Source: Promethearchaeota archaeon
Lineage (GTDB): Archaea > Asgardarchaeota > Lokiarchaeia > Sigyniarchaeales > SOKP01
Direction: 5' to 3'
DNA length: 14,145 nt
Assembly: GCA_030605895.1 (NCBI GenBank)
Contig: JAUWHL010000207.1
Coordinates: 1-14,145 of the forward strand
The notes beneath the pieces were generated by a model. It ran no database searches, was not told where the DNA came from, and was given only the letters and a program-made list of their open reading frames with translations. Below are positions 1 to 7,303 of this stretch, in pieces. Position 1 is the first letter of the stretch, and every line of letters begins with the position of its first letter. The position numbers and the translations under genes are program-made.

Positions 1-396
1 AACTTCTTGATGGAATTTTATTTTAGAGAGTCTTTTAAACATAGGTTGGTTAGATTGTTTTACCCATTGACCTGATTTAAAAGTATTTGAAACAAGAAAA
101 GCATCTAATAAAGAAAATCGTAAATCTGGAGCATTTACCCAGAAAAATCGATAAGCAGTATCAAAAATCTCCGTTGACATGTCTTCATTTGAATTGAACA
201 TAATATAAATCATTCCCTCTTCCATTGGTCCCCCTGTCCCTTCATTAGAGGGCATTATTGGCTCGTTAAGTTGCTTATTTGCATTTACAAATTTCTCAAT
301 TCGATTTCTATTTGCCTTTTTCACTTTAATAAGCGTTCCAAAATTTTTAACGAAAAATTTAAGTTTAGGTTTTGGTTCAACCTCATCTATTGGCAT
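1..396 (-). CDS. Hypothetical protein, N-terminal part (runs off the window)
   Basis: An open frame of 132 codons starts at an ATG at 396 and is still open at base 1, so only the N-terminus is visible. It begins MPIDEVEPKPKLKFFVKNFG and has a basic stretch around residues 16-36, then a Gly/Pro/Glu-rich linker around 50-62. A more structured part follows from about residue 63 (GMIYIMFNSNEDMS), with aromatic residues near 83-87 and hydrophobic helix-like segments up to residue 132. No signal peptide or membrane segment is seen in this part. I do not recognise the family. It is divergent from the transporter at 501, and the 104 bases between them must hold both promoters. The long open frame with sensible composition supports a real gene, but no function can be assigned. 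Confidence 0.62.
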   Translation of the reverse strand, partial: MPIDEVEPKPKLKFFVKNFGTLIKVKKANRNRIEKFVNANKQLNEPIMPSNEGTGGPMEEGMIYIMFNSNEDMSTEIFDTAYRFFWVNAPDLRFSLLDAFLVSNTFKSGQWVKQSNQPMFKRLSKIKFHQEV

Positions 397-500
397 TTAA
401 TCACTAAAGTATTACATATATTTAAAATTAATATATAATTGATTAAATAAAAGGTTCACATTATTTCAATTAATTAAAACTATTTTTCACATGATAATTT
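397..500. promoter_or_regulatory. Divergent promoter region between the unknown gene and the GPH transporter
   Basis: This 104-base, very AT-rich spacer separates two divergent start codons. ATATATAA at 431-438 is TATA-like and could serve either direction. No Shine-Dalgarno sequence precedes the ATG at 501, so the transporter mRNA may be leaderless or have a very short leader. Exact promoter positions are uncertain. Confidence 0.35.
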
Positions 501-1913
501 ATGACAGAAAAAGAAAAAAGTGATTCAGGACGGTTTTCATATAAAAAAGCAGCAGCCTATAGTACAAGTCAAATAGTTAATACTGCGGCATATCAATCAT
601 TTGCTCTTCTTACATTCACATTTTATTATGCTATAATTGGAATTAATGTTAATTTAATAACGATTGGCTTCATTATATGGTCGGTATGGAATAGTATAAA
701 TGATCCTATTTTGGGCTCGCTATCAGATCGAACTCACACAAAATGGGGCCGTCGTTTTCCTTATTTAATGATTTCGATTATTCCTTTGGCTATAATAATG
801 ATCTTGTTGTTTTATCCTCCTCTATCTTTTGGTATAAATAATGAGCTCATTAACTTCACTTATTTCCTTATTATTATTATTATCTTTGAATTTTTCTTTA
901 CTATGTTTGATGTAAATTTGATAGCATTATTTCCTGAGTTGTTTATTACAGAAGAAGAAAGATCAAAAGCCAATGCTATTAGAATGGCATTTTACATAAT
1001 AGGATTACTTATATCTTTTGTCTTACCAACAGTGTTTATACCTGATTTTTCAAATCCAATTTATTTACCAGAATATCAGATGTTTGGAATAATTGCTGCA
1101 TTAGTAATAATAATCTTTGGTGCCCTTTTTTTAAAAATCAGTCCAAAGGAAAAAACTGAATTTCAAAATGAATATAAAAATGCTCCAAGTTTAAGTGAAT
1201 CGATAAAAATTTGCGGTAAAAATAAGGCATTTATGACTTTTGTTCCTGCTGAAATAGCAGTTTGGTTTGTAATAGGGATGCAAACCATGATTGTACCTCT
1301 ATATGGAAAATATGCTTTAAATATTGGTGAAGGAGAAACAATATTTCTAGGATTATTATTAGGGATTGCATTTATTTCAGCTGCTTTATTTATGAATATA
1401 CTGTGGAAACCCATTGTTAAAAGAATTGGTCCAAGAAAGACTTGGTTAATTTCTGTTTTCACCTGGATAGTAACACTTATTCCTTTATTGTTTATTACTG
1501 ATAAAATAATTGGATTACTTGTATTTGCTTTAATAGGAATAGGGTTAGCTGGTCCTATTTACATCGGTGATTTAATTATGGCCGACATAATTGATGAAGA
1601 TGAATTAAAAACAGGAACTCGCAGAGAAGCTGGTTATTATGGAGTGAAAGCATTTTTCTTTAGATTATCTACAGTTTTCGTGGTTCTAGCTATAAGTATG
1701 GTATTTACGAATGTTGGATGGGCTGTTTTTGAGCCAGATGATATAACTCAGGAAGTTATCTTTGGATTAAGGGCTTTAATGTTTATTTTCCCTGCAATAG
1801 CACTCGTTATTGGCTTAATAGCAGTCTATATGTACCCCCTACATGGTGATAGGTTAAAGAAGTCAAAGGAAGAACTTCAAAAGCTTCACACGGAAAAGCA
1901 ATCAAAGATTTAA
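501..1913 (+). CDS. GPH-family (MelB-like) sugar:cation symporter, MFS fold
   Basis: This 470-residue, strongly hydrophobic protein has about twelve membrane segments, the usual size for the glycoside-pentoside-hexuronide:cation symporter family. The family signature in the loop after helix 2 is clear: NDPILGSLSDRTHTKWGRR at residues 67-85. A second family block is at 135-161 (FDVNLIALFPEL, then ERSKANAIR), and a third at 357-378 (DLIMADIIDEDELKTGTRRE). These proteins sit in the cytoplasmic membrane and import sugars or related small molecules with Na+ or H+. Of the two helix-2 aspartates known in MelB (Asp55 and Asp59), the second is present (Asp68) but the first is Asn64, so cation coupling may differ. 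Substrate cannot be read from sequence, and no sugar-metabolism gene lies next to it. The ATG at 501 is used; an ATG at 491 is out of frame. Confidence 0.9.
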   Translation: MTEKEKSDSGRFSYKKAAAYSTSQIVNTAAYQSFALLTFTFYYAIIGINVNLITIGFIIWSVWNSINDPILGSLSDRTHTKWGRRFPYLMISIIPLAIIMILLFYPPLSFGINNELINFTYFLIIIIIFEFFFTMFDVNLIALFPELFITEEERSKANAIRMAFYIIGLLISFVLPTVFIPDFSNPIYLPEYQMFGIIAALVIIIFGALFLKISPKEKTEFQNEYKNAPSLSESIKICGKNKAFMTFVPAEIAVWFVIGMQTMIVPLYGKYALNIGEGETIFLGLLLGIAFISAALFMNILWKPIVKRIGPRKTWLISVFTWIVTLIPLLFITDKIIGLLVFALIGIGLAGPIYIGDLIMADIIDEDELKTGTRREAGYYGVKAFFFRLSTVFVVLAISMVFTNVGWAVFEPDDITQEVIFGLRALMFIFPAIALVIGLIAVYMYPLHGDRLKKSKEELQKLHTEKQSKI

Positions 1914-2256
1914 TAAAGAATAGGAAAGGATAATAGATCGTATCTTAATCAATTTCAAGTCTTATTAAGAGTTAAGAGAGAATTAAGGAGAAGTATTATT
2001 AGAGAGAAGGTAGATTGAATTAATGGAATATTATCTCCTCATTATTCTTTCTTTTTAAAAGAGGTAAATAGTGATCAAAGTTGTTATTGTAATTTACAAT
2101 ATTTTCTATTTAAAACCCATGATTTTTTAGACTAATTCAAAATTGAAAAAGAGATAAAAGTGAAATAAAGAAATTTAAATTATGGTTCATGAAAAAAATT
2201 CATGAAGCAAGAGCTTCAATAATGATATAAAAGTAGAATGTGAAAAAAACTTGTTA
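1914..2256. other. Gene-free convergent intergenic region with small hairpin-forming repeats
   Basis: These 343 bases lie between the convergent ends of the transporter and the Ras-like GTPase. No credible long reading frame is present. The self-complementary octamer TTCATGAA occurs twice (2186-2193 and 2199-2206). It is followed by a tetraloop hairpin, TGAAGC (2203-2208) pairing with GCTTCA (2213-2218) around AAGA. A 19-codon frame starting with GTG at 2071 follows a GAGGT, but it is too short to trust. The hairpins may mark or protect the 3' ends of the two transcripts. Confidence 0.4.
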
Positions 2257-2835
2257 TTATTCTTCTAATTTTGAACGTAAGGTTAATTCCGCAATTTTTT
2301 GAAAGATTGATTTCACATTTTCTCCTGTTAATGCAGAAGTTTCAAAAAACTGAGTACCTAATTTTTCACTTAAATGTTCCGCCATTGGGAGGATTATCTT
2401 CCGATCATCTTTTAAATCTATTTTATTGCCAATTAGGATGCGAGGAATTGAGGATAACCCATATTTAACGCTTGTACTCCACCAATTGTTTATGTTTGAG
2501 AACGAACTAGACCGAGTAATATCATAAATTAACAGCATTCCATCGGCACCATTGAAATATGGTCTGTGTAACATGTAAAATTGAGGTTGTCCTGCTATAT
2601 CCCAAATCATAAGATTTACTGTAATATCCTTGCCCATGTCATCTTTTATAGTGACGGGTTCCTTTGTGATGTTAACACCTACGGTTGGTATGTATTCATA
2701 TTTGAATTTTTCACCACAGAAATCTGTTAAAAGGCTTGTTTTGCCAACAGCAGGATCCCCGATTACGATAATCTTAAATATCATCTCTGTTCGTTCATGA
2801 AACACCAATTTCTCTTTTTCATTTTCCTCTGTCAT
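2257..2835 (-). CDS. Ras-like small GTPase of Asgard/eukaryotic type
   Basis: This 192-residue single-domain GTPase has all five G motifs. G1 P-loop is GDPAVGKTS at 26-34. The G2 threonine is Thr51 in IPTVGVN. G3 is WDIAGQ at 78-83, with both the Gly and the catalytic-type Gln. G4 is GNKIDL at 136-141, and G5 is ETSA at 165-168. The layout, with the DxxGQ switch and an effector-loop PTVG, is that of the Ras/Rab/Rag-like superfamily expanded in Asgard archaea. A charged N-terminal extension of about 18 residues precedes the first strand. The C-terminus (LTLRSKLEE) has no cysteine, so no prenylation site is present and membrane attachment, if any, must be indirect. It should be able to hydrolyse GTP. 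Partners are unknown. A TATA box about 45 bases upstream suggests its own promoter. Confidence 0.95.
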   Translation of the reverse strand: MTEENEKEKLVFHERTEMIFKIIVIGDPAVGKTSLLTDFCGEKFKYEYIPTVGVNITKEPVTIKDDMGKDITVNLMIWDIAGQPQFYMLHRPYFNGADGMLLIYDITRSSSFSNINNWWSTSVKYGLSSIPRILIGNKIDLKDDRKIILPMAEHLSEKLGTQFFETSALTGENVKSIFQKIAELTLRSKLEE

Positions 2836-2880
2836 GATTTTTCTAAAGTATATTTTTGATATTTTTCAGTTTTTAATTAA

Positions 2881-2888
2881 TATATAAA
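2881..2888 (-). promoter_or_regulatory. Putative TATA box for the Ras-like GTPase gene
   Basis: On the minus strand this reads TTTATATA, a good archaeal TATA box, about 45 bases upstream of the ATG at 2835. Initiation about 25 bases downstream would leave a leader of roughly 20 bases. Called from motif and spacing only. Confidence 0.5.
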
Positions 2889-2913
2889 TGAAATTCGGAT
2901 ATAAAAATTTTAA

Positions 2914-3459
2914 TTATTCCTTTTTAAGTTGAATCCGTTTTTTTATTTCGAATTTTAATGTTTTTGTTTTTTCACGAGAGATAAAGTAAATTTCATTTAG
3001 TAGAAAATGTATTTCATTAAAATTATCCTGTAAATTCTTTATAATTTCTAGAAGCTTGTTTTTACCTTGAATTTGACCTAAACTTAAATGTGGCCTAAAT
3101 CCATGCTTGTATTTAATTACATCATTACAATCTGGTACTATTTCAAGAATTGTTGATTGCAAATTTTTAATCAATACAACTGGTTCTGGTTTGATCCATA
3201 ATGTATATCGCTGTTTTCCGTGGTTAAAATAATGAAATTCTTTTAGACTAACTTCAAAAGGATTAATATATTGACATATGTCTATAAATTCTTTCTCAAG
3301 TGATAAATATTCAGCTTCAGGTCTAAAAGGATATAGTAACGTTATGTGAGGCATCCATCTATCAATTTGGCGATCATATATTTTACGTATTTCTTGGATT
3401 GGCGCCCATTTGTTCTGCGGGGGGACAATAACAACAGCAGAGGTAAAAACTTTAGTCAT
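2914..3459 (-). CDS. 2H phosphoesterase / 2'-5' RNA ligase (LigT-like) family protein
   Basis: This 181-residue protein has the two H-x-(S/T) catalytic motifs that define the 2H phosphoesterase superfamily: His38-Ile-Thr40 in MPHITLLYPF and His124-Leu-Ser126 in RPHLSLGQI. Their spacing of about 86 residues and the total length fit the LigT/ThpR and YjcG-like branches. Family members act in the cytoplasm on 2',3'-cyclic phosphates or 2'-5' linkages in RNA or nucleotides, but the true substrate varies and cannot be read here. The lysine-rich C-terminus (FEIKKRIQLKKE) could help bind nucleic acid. Its stop lies 78 bases upstream of the GTPase start on the same strand. That gap holds a TATA-like box for the GTPase, so the two may be transcribed separately. 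Confidence 0.85.
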   Translation of the reverse strand: MTKVFTSAVVIVPPQNKWAPIQEIRKIYDRQIDRWMPHITLLYPFRPEAEYLSLEKEFIDICQYINPFEVSLKEFHYFNHGKQRYTLWIKPEPVVLIKNLQSTILEIVPDCNDVIKYKHGFRPHLSLGQIQGKNKLLEIIKNLQDNFNEIHFLLNEIYFISREKTKTLKFEIKKRIQLKKE

Positions 3460-3545
3460 AATTATATCTAAAGAACTTTATTTAGAGATTCTTATTAATG
3501 AAATGAATTGATAGTACTTTAATAAATGTTCAAAAATGTAAAAGC

Positions 3546-3553
3546 TTATATAA
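3546..3553 (+). promoter_or_regulatory. Putative TATA box for the M29 aminopeptidase gene
   Basis: TTATATAA lies 50-57 bases upstream of the ATG at 3603, which would place the start site near 3575 and give a leader of about 28 bases. A partial Shine-Dalgarno (GAAGGA, 3591-3596) precedes the ATG. The box sits inside the 143-base divergent spacer shared with the 2H phosphoesterase gene. Confidence 0.5.
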
Positions 3554-3602
3554 TTTAAAATATGACTACTTCAGAAAAACTAAATCTTAAGAAGGAAATC
3601 CA

Positions 3603-4865
3603 ATGACTTCAGATTTTGAAAGAAATTTAGAAAAATATGCAGAAGTAATCGTAAAAATAGGACTCAATCTGCAACCTGGACAACGATTATTGATTGGGCC
3701 CCCATTAATTGACATTCATGGTGTTCCCATTGAATTAACCCCATTGATAAGGGAGATTACGAAAAAAGCTTATCAAATAGGGGCCAGATTTGTTGATGTA
3801 ATGTGGGAAGATGATCAATTACGCCTAATTCGATTTCAGCATGCTCCACACGATAGCTTTAAAGAATTTCCGAATTGGCGAACAGATGAAGCAAGTAAAA
3901 TAGCGTTGACTGGTGATGCGATACTTTGGATAGCTTCTTGGAATTCTGAATTGTTGGATTCTCAAGACCCAGAGTTAATCACAAAATTCATCGATGAATG
4001 CTTATTAAAATATAAACTTTTATTGGATCTACGTCATAAGAATGTCATGAACCATACTATTGTCGCAGCTCCAATAGTTGGTTGGGCAGATAAACTTTTC
4101 CCTGATCTCTCTCAAAATGAACGAACTAAGAAACTTTGGGATGTTATTTTCGAAATCTGCCGTGTGAAGCAAGAAGACCCTATTTCTGTTTGGCGTTACC
4201 ATATTAACCAACTCAGATCGAGGTGCAATTTTTTAAACCAAAAACACTATAAAGCATTAAAATTTGTCGGTCCAGGAACTGATCTGACAACTAGTTTACC
4301 AAAAGGGCATATATGGAGGTCTGGAGGGTTTAAAACTCAAAGCGGTATTGAATATGTTGGAAATATCCCGACAGAGGAAGTTTTTACTATACCTCATAAG
4401 GATAAAACAGAAGGTGTAGTTACAGCAACAAAACCCCTATTTACTGAAAGTATGATTGAGGATTTTAGTTTAACTTTCTCTAAAGGACAGGTTATTAAGG
4501 CAACTGCTAAAAAAGGAGAAAAAGATCTAAAAAATCTACTCAAAAAAGATAATGGTGCAAGATATTTAGGTGAAGTAGCATTAGTTCCACATAGTTCCCC
4601 CATATCAAAAACAGGGATGATTTTCTATCGAGCCTTGTTTGATGAAAATGCCTCATGTCATCTTGCTCTAGGGCAATGTTTAAGGATGTGCATAGTGGAG
4701 GGTGAAAAAATGTCTGATGATGAACTCTTGGCTTTGGGGGGCAATGTTAGTAACATTCATAGTGATTTTATGATTGGTTCGGATAAAATGAATGTTGATG
4801 GTATATTGGATGATGGAACAACTGAGTCAATAATGCGAAATGGTGAATGGGTGTTTAATGTTTGA
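3603..4865 (+). CDS. M29-family metallo-aminopeptidase (AmpS/PepS/aminopeptidase T type)
   Basis: This 420-residue protein is the normal length for the thermophilic aminopeptidase family M29, which removes N-terminal residues from peptides using two divalent metal ions in the cytoplasm. The N-terminus (EKYAEVIVKIGLNLQPGQ) is the typical opening. All expected metal-site blocks are present in the C-terminal half: Glu259 in NIPTEEVFT, Glu324 in YLGEVALV, His353 in DENASCHLALG, and His386 with Asp388 in NIHSDFMIGS. The enzyme should therefore be active. Specificity is broad in this family and cannot be deduced. In this neighbourhood of amino-acid-degrading enzymes it fits peptide turnover or scavenging. 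The ATG at 3603 has a weak Shine-Dalgarno. A 14-codon frame ends with a TGA overlapping this ATG. Confidence 0.93.
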   Translation: MTSDFERNLEKYAEVIVKIGLNLQPGQRLLIGPPLIDIHGVPIELTPLIREITKKAYQIGARFVDVMWEDDQLRLIRFQHAPHDSFKEFPNWRTDEASKIALTGDAILWIASWNSELLDSQDPELITKFIDECLLKYKLLLDLRHKNVMNHTIVAAPIVGWADKLFPDLSQNERTKKLWDVIFEICRVKQEDPISVWRYHINQLRSRCNFLNQKHYKALKFVGPGTDLTTSLPKGHIWRSGGFKTQSGIEYVGNIPTEEVFTIPHKDKTEGVVTATKPLFTESMIEDFSLTFSKGQVIKATAKKGEKDLKNLLKKDNGARYLGEVALVPHSSPISKTGMIFYRALFDENASCHLALGQCLRMCIVEGEKMSDDELLALGGNVSNIHSDFMIGSDKMNVDGILDDGTTESIMRNGEWVFNV

Positions 4866-4968
4866 TTTTGTGGAAATTAAATCGCTTATGATACCCTTAA
4901 ATCTTACGTTACCAATAAAATAAAATACTAAATTTTATTTTTCTCTAATATTATTTCTATTTTAACTC

Positions 4969-5475
4969 ATGAAGATAAAACATAGGCATTTTATACGAAA
5001 AACCGAATTAAAGCCCTTAAAAGATGAAATCTTAAAACATTATGATCAAAATTTTGTTGATCAGATATTCCCTAAGAAGAGTAATGTCGAAGTTATTGAA
5101 ACGGAAGCGGGAGATACATTATTCGCAATTAACAATGTGTTAAAACTTTGGAAGTCTAAGGAAGGATATATACCTGTTTTAACTTTATTGCTAAATAATC
5201 AAGTAGATTTAAAAACTATTGTTGTTGATTTTGGAGCTATTCGGTATGTTGCTAATGGTGCCGATATAATGCGTCCGGGCATTACCAAAATAGATCCTTC
5301 TATTAAAAAAGGAGACATCGTAAGAATCATAGAAGAGACAAAAAATAGAGCTTTAGCAGTTGGAAAAGCATTGTTTGATGCTCCAGAAATGGAAACTAAA
5401 AGTTCTGGAAAAGTAGTAAAGAATCTTCACACAATTCAAGATTCTGTTTGGCAATTTGAAAAGCAATTCAAATAA
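4969..5475 (+). CDS. PUA-domain RNA-binding protein, archaeal MCTS1/Tma20 homologue
   Basis: This 168-residue protein has the two-part build of MCTS1/Tma20. A pre-PUA domain (about 1-80, including QIFPKK at 32-37, compare IMPKK in human MCTS1) is followed by a PUA domain (about 82-165). The most telling block is VDFGAIRYVANGADIMRPGI at 86-105, against the eukaryotic pattern VDKGAIKFVLSGANIMCPG. The close NLHTIQDSVWQFEK matches NIHYLNDGLWHMK. In eukaryotes MCTS1 works with DENR on the 40S subunit in re-initiation and ribosome recycling. In archaea the stand-alone protein is widespread but its role is not settled; ribosome or tRNA binding is likely. No DENR/SUI1-like partner is nearby. It lies 103 bases after the aminopeptidase on the same strand and overlaps the convergent orphan by 8 bases. 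Confidence 0.88.
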   Translation: MKIKHRHFIRKTELKPLKDEILKHYDQNFVDQIFPKKSNVEVIETEAGDTLFAINNVLKLWKSKEGYIPVLTLLLNNQVDLKTIVVDFGAIRYVANGADIMRPGITKIDPSIKKGDIVRIIEETKNRALAVGKALFDAPEMETKSSGKVVKNLHTIQDSVWQFEKQFK

Positions 5476-5767
5476 ATTCTTCCTTCAAAATCGAATTAAG
5501 TAGAGTTTTTTCTGATTCTGGTAATTCGTTAATAGATTGACTTTCTATTTCATAAGAATCTAATAATTCTCCACATTTTTTAAATCTGCACAAATTAATG
5601 ATTATTTTCAGGCCTTCTTCTACAAGTTTTTGATCTTCGAATTCATCTGCAGTTTGCATTAACTTAATTAATGAATAGGACCTCCATAATTCATTTTCAT
5701 AAAGTTGATTGTCCATACCCAGAAATTCTTCGAAAATTTCCGTAAAAAACTCTACTTCAGCGATCAT
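5468..5767 (-). CDS. Small acidic helical protein of unknown function
   Basis: A 99-residue frame starts at ATG 5767. This start is preferred because GAGGTGG lies on the minus strand about 14 bases upstream. A TTG at 5788 would add seven residues but would swallow that site. The protein (MIAEVEFFTEIFEEFLGMDN onward) is acidic, predicted mostly helical, without membrane segments, and has one CRFKKC-like region with two cysteines near residues 61-66. I do not recognise the family. Its TGA stop overlaps the end of the PUA gene by 8 bases tail to tail. It may be a lineage-specific gene. The overlap and modest length leave some doubt that it is expressed. Confidence 0.55.
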   Translation of the reverse strand: MIAEVEFFTEIFEEFLGMDNQLYENELWRSYSLIKLMQTADEFEDQKLVEEGLKIIINLCRFKKCGELLDSYEIESQSINELPESEKTLLNSILKEEFI

Positions 5768-6196
5768 TTTTAGCCAATACCACCTCAACCCTTACGTGCT
5801 GAAAAATACACATTCCTCATTTCCAATTACAATTATTATTTATCCATTACAATATTTTAAACCATTCATTTCAGAGATTTTTCGTTATACTAATACTAAC
5901 ATCCTTGATATACTTCTAAAATGTATGATTTGGTTAATTTTGCATTGTTAGAATTATCGAAATTATTAATTATTTCAATTTTTTTTTTCAATTTTGTATG
6001 TTTTGTTTGACTTTCTTGTATGTTAATATTCACATAAATCTGAAATTATAAGAATGATTTGAGAAACAAAGAATTAAAACTCGAATAATATCTACATATC
6101 AATCTGAAAGCGATAATTCAAAAAAGTAATATGTAGTTCGAGAGAGAGATAAAACACAAAAGACTTACAAAATAGAACAGTAAAGTATAGTATTCG
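5768..6196. other. Gene-free region with a T-run and a long bulged inverted repeat
   Basis: These 429 bases lie between the start of the small orphan and the end of the GNAT gene. No convincing reading frame is seen. A run of ten T (5979-5988) is present. At 6080-6142 there is an inverted repeat: CTCGAA (6080-6085) pairs with TTCGAG (6137-6142), and CTACATAT (6092-6099) with ATATGTAG (6129-6136). The left arm has a six-base bulge and the loop is 29 bases. The repeat sits about 55 bases past the GNAT stop, where it could be a 3'-end structure. Nothing resembling a tRNA is seen. Confidence 0.45.
6080..6142. repeat. Bulged inverted repeat (6 + 8 bp arms)
   Basis: The outer arms CTCGAA/TTCGAG and inner arms CTACATAT/ATATGTAG are both perfect and in nested order, giving 14 bp of stem with a one-sided six-base bulge (6086-6091) and a 29-base loop. 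Two independent perfect arms in register make chance less likely. Function is unknown. Confidence 0.45.
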
Positions 6197-7126
6197 TCAT
6201 TTAATTGTGTAAGTTATTTGTGTTCGTGATTCTACTTCATAAAAACCAAACTTTTTATAAAGTCCTAATGCTTTTTCATTTTTAGCTTCAACACCTAATT
6301 CGATCGTTGTACAACCCTTCTCAATTAATGATTGAATTCCTAATCCCAAAAGAGAACTACCAATTCCATTATGATGATAACTATGAAGAACACCCAAAGT
6401 ATTAATAGTTCCTACATGTTTTACTTCGGGATTGATACATATATGGCAAATTCCAACAGGATTATTGCCTTCTAATGCAAACCAATATTCAACGTCATAT
6501 TCTTTCCAACTTACTTTATGAATCGATTTGAATTCTTTTTCTGTATAAGGTCTAAAATCAAAGTGTTCACTAAAGGCATCATTAATGATTTCTACATAAC
6601 TATCATAATCATTGAATTCATTTTGTTTTTGAAATTTAATGCCAGTTGGAACATTAGGCTTCCAATGTGAGTCAATATCGCCCATACGCATCCAAAAGTC
6701 ATAGTGAACTGGTTTTAGTCCCATATCTTTAAATTTGAATCGAAGAGGTGAATCTAAAAATATATATTTACTTATGGTAAATCGGATTTGTGGAGTATTT
6801 TGTTTATTTGCAAGATCTAAAATCGATTCATATAATTTTACTAAAAGGTTCGACTTAAAGTATTGTGGTAATACTTTTATCTCCAGCCACCAAGAATCAC
6901 GTTTAGATGATTTAAAAAGACATGCAAAACCTTTTATTTCTCCTTTATTATCTTCAGCAATCAAGCAATCACGCGAAAGATCAGTATGATCTCCCTCCAC
7001 TACGAGCGCCATATCAAATTCTTCTTCATTTATTGTCCAAGTAGGATTTATATTTTTAAGTACTTTATTCCATACTTCTATAATTCTAGTTTTATCGTTT
7101 TTAACATTAAATGGCCTAATTAACAT
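6197..7126 (-). CDS. Tandem GNAT-fold N-acetyltransferase
   Basis: This 309-residue protein is about twice the length of one GNAT domain and appears to hold two. The C-terminal half (about 160-309) is a clear acetyl-CoA-binding domain. Strand and loop LGVLHSYHHNGIGSSLL at 244-260 is motif A, with His251 where Arg or Gln is usual in RxxGxG/A, and NEKALGLYKKFGF at 283-295 is motif B. The N-terminal half (1-150) has GNAT-like elements (ending FKDMGLKPV, 132-140) but a degenerate motif A, so it is probably structural, as in other double-GNAT proteins such as MshD. It should transfer an acyl group from acyl-CoA to an amine; the acceptor is unknown. GTGAT lies five bases before the ATG and supports this start. 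It is divergent from the crotonase gene. Confidence 0.85.
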   Translation of the reverse strand: MLIRPFNVKNDKTRIIEVWNKVLKNINPTWTINEEEFDMALVVEGDHTDLSRDCLIAEDNKGEIKGFACLFKSSKRDSWWLEIKVLPQYFKSNLLVKLYESILDLANKQNTPQIRFTISKYIFLDSPLRFKFKDMGLKPVHYDFWMRMGDIDSHWKPNVPTGIKFQKQNEFNDYDSYVEIINDAFSEHFDFRPYTEKEFKSIHKVSWKEYDVEYWFALEGNNPVGICHICINPEVKHVGTINTLGVLHSYHHNGIGSSLLGLGIQSLIEKGCTTIELGVEAKNEKALGLYKKFGFYEVESRTQITYTIK

Positions 7127-7244
7127 GGAATATCACATACTATCAATATTTAAAAGCGTTTTTTTCATTAATTCACATAGAGTAAGTTATATTACTTAAT
7201 ATTCTTGCTCTAAATTTGTATAATTACTCTTCTATAATTGCTTA

Positions 7245-7252
7245 TTTATATA
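7245..7252 (+). promoter_or_regulatory. Putative TATA box for the crotonase-fold gene
   Basis: TTTATATA is a near-ideal archaeal TATA box, 52-59 bases upstream of the ATG at 7304. Start at about 7272 would leave a leader of roughly 30 bases. Motif and spacing only. Confidence 0.5.
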
Positions 7253-7303
7253 GTCATCAGTAAATTCAATATGTTTTAAATTAAATTTCATGTTAAAGAT
7301 CCT

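Noticed and set aside
2071..2130. GTG-started 19-codon frame (hydrophobic peptide) behind a GAGGT in the transporter-GTPase gap
   Set aside because: Too short and AT-rich to separate from chance. It lies inside a convergent gap with no promoter in the right place.
5709..5951. 80-residue frame on the + strand
   Set aside because: It runs antisense over the start of the small orphan and into AT-rich spacer. Its composition (Ile, Ser, Asn, Tyr, low charge) is that of chance coding in T-rich DNA.
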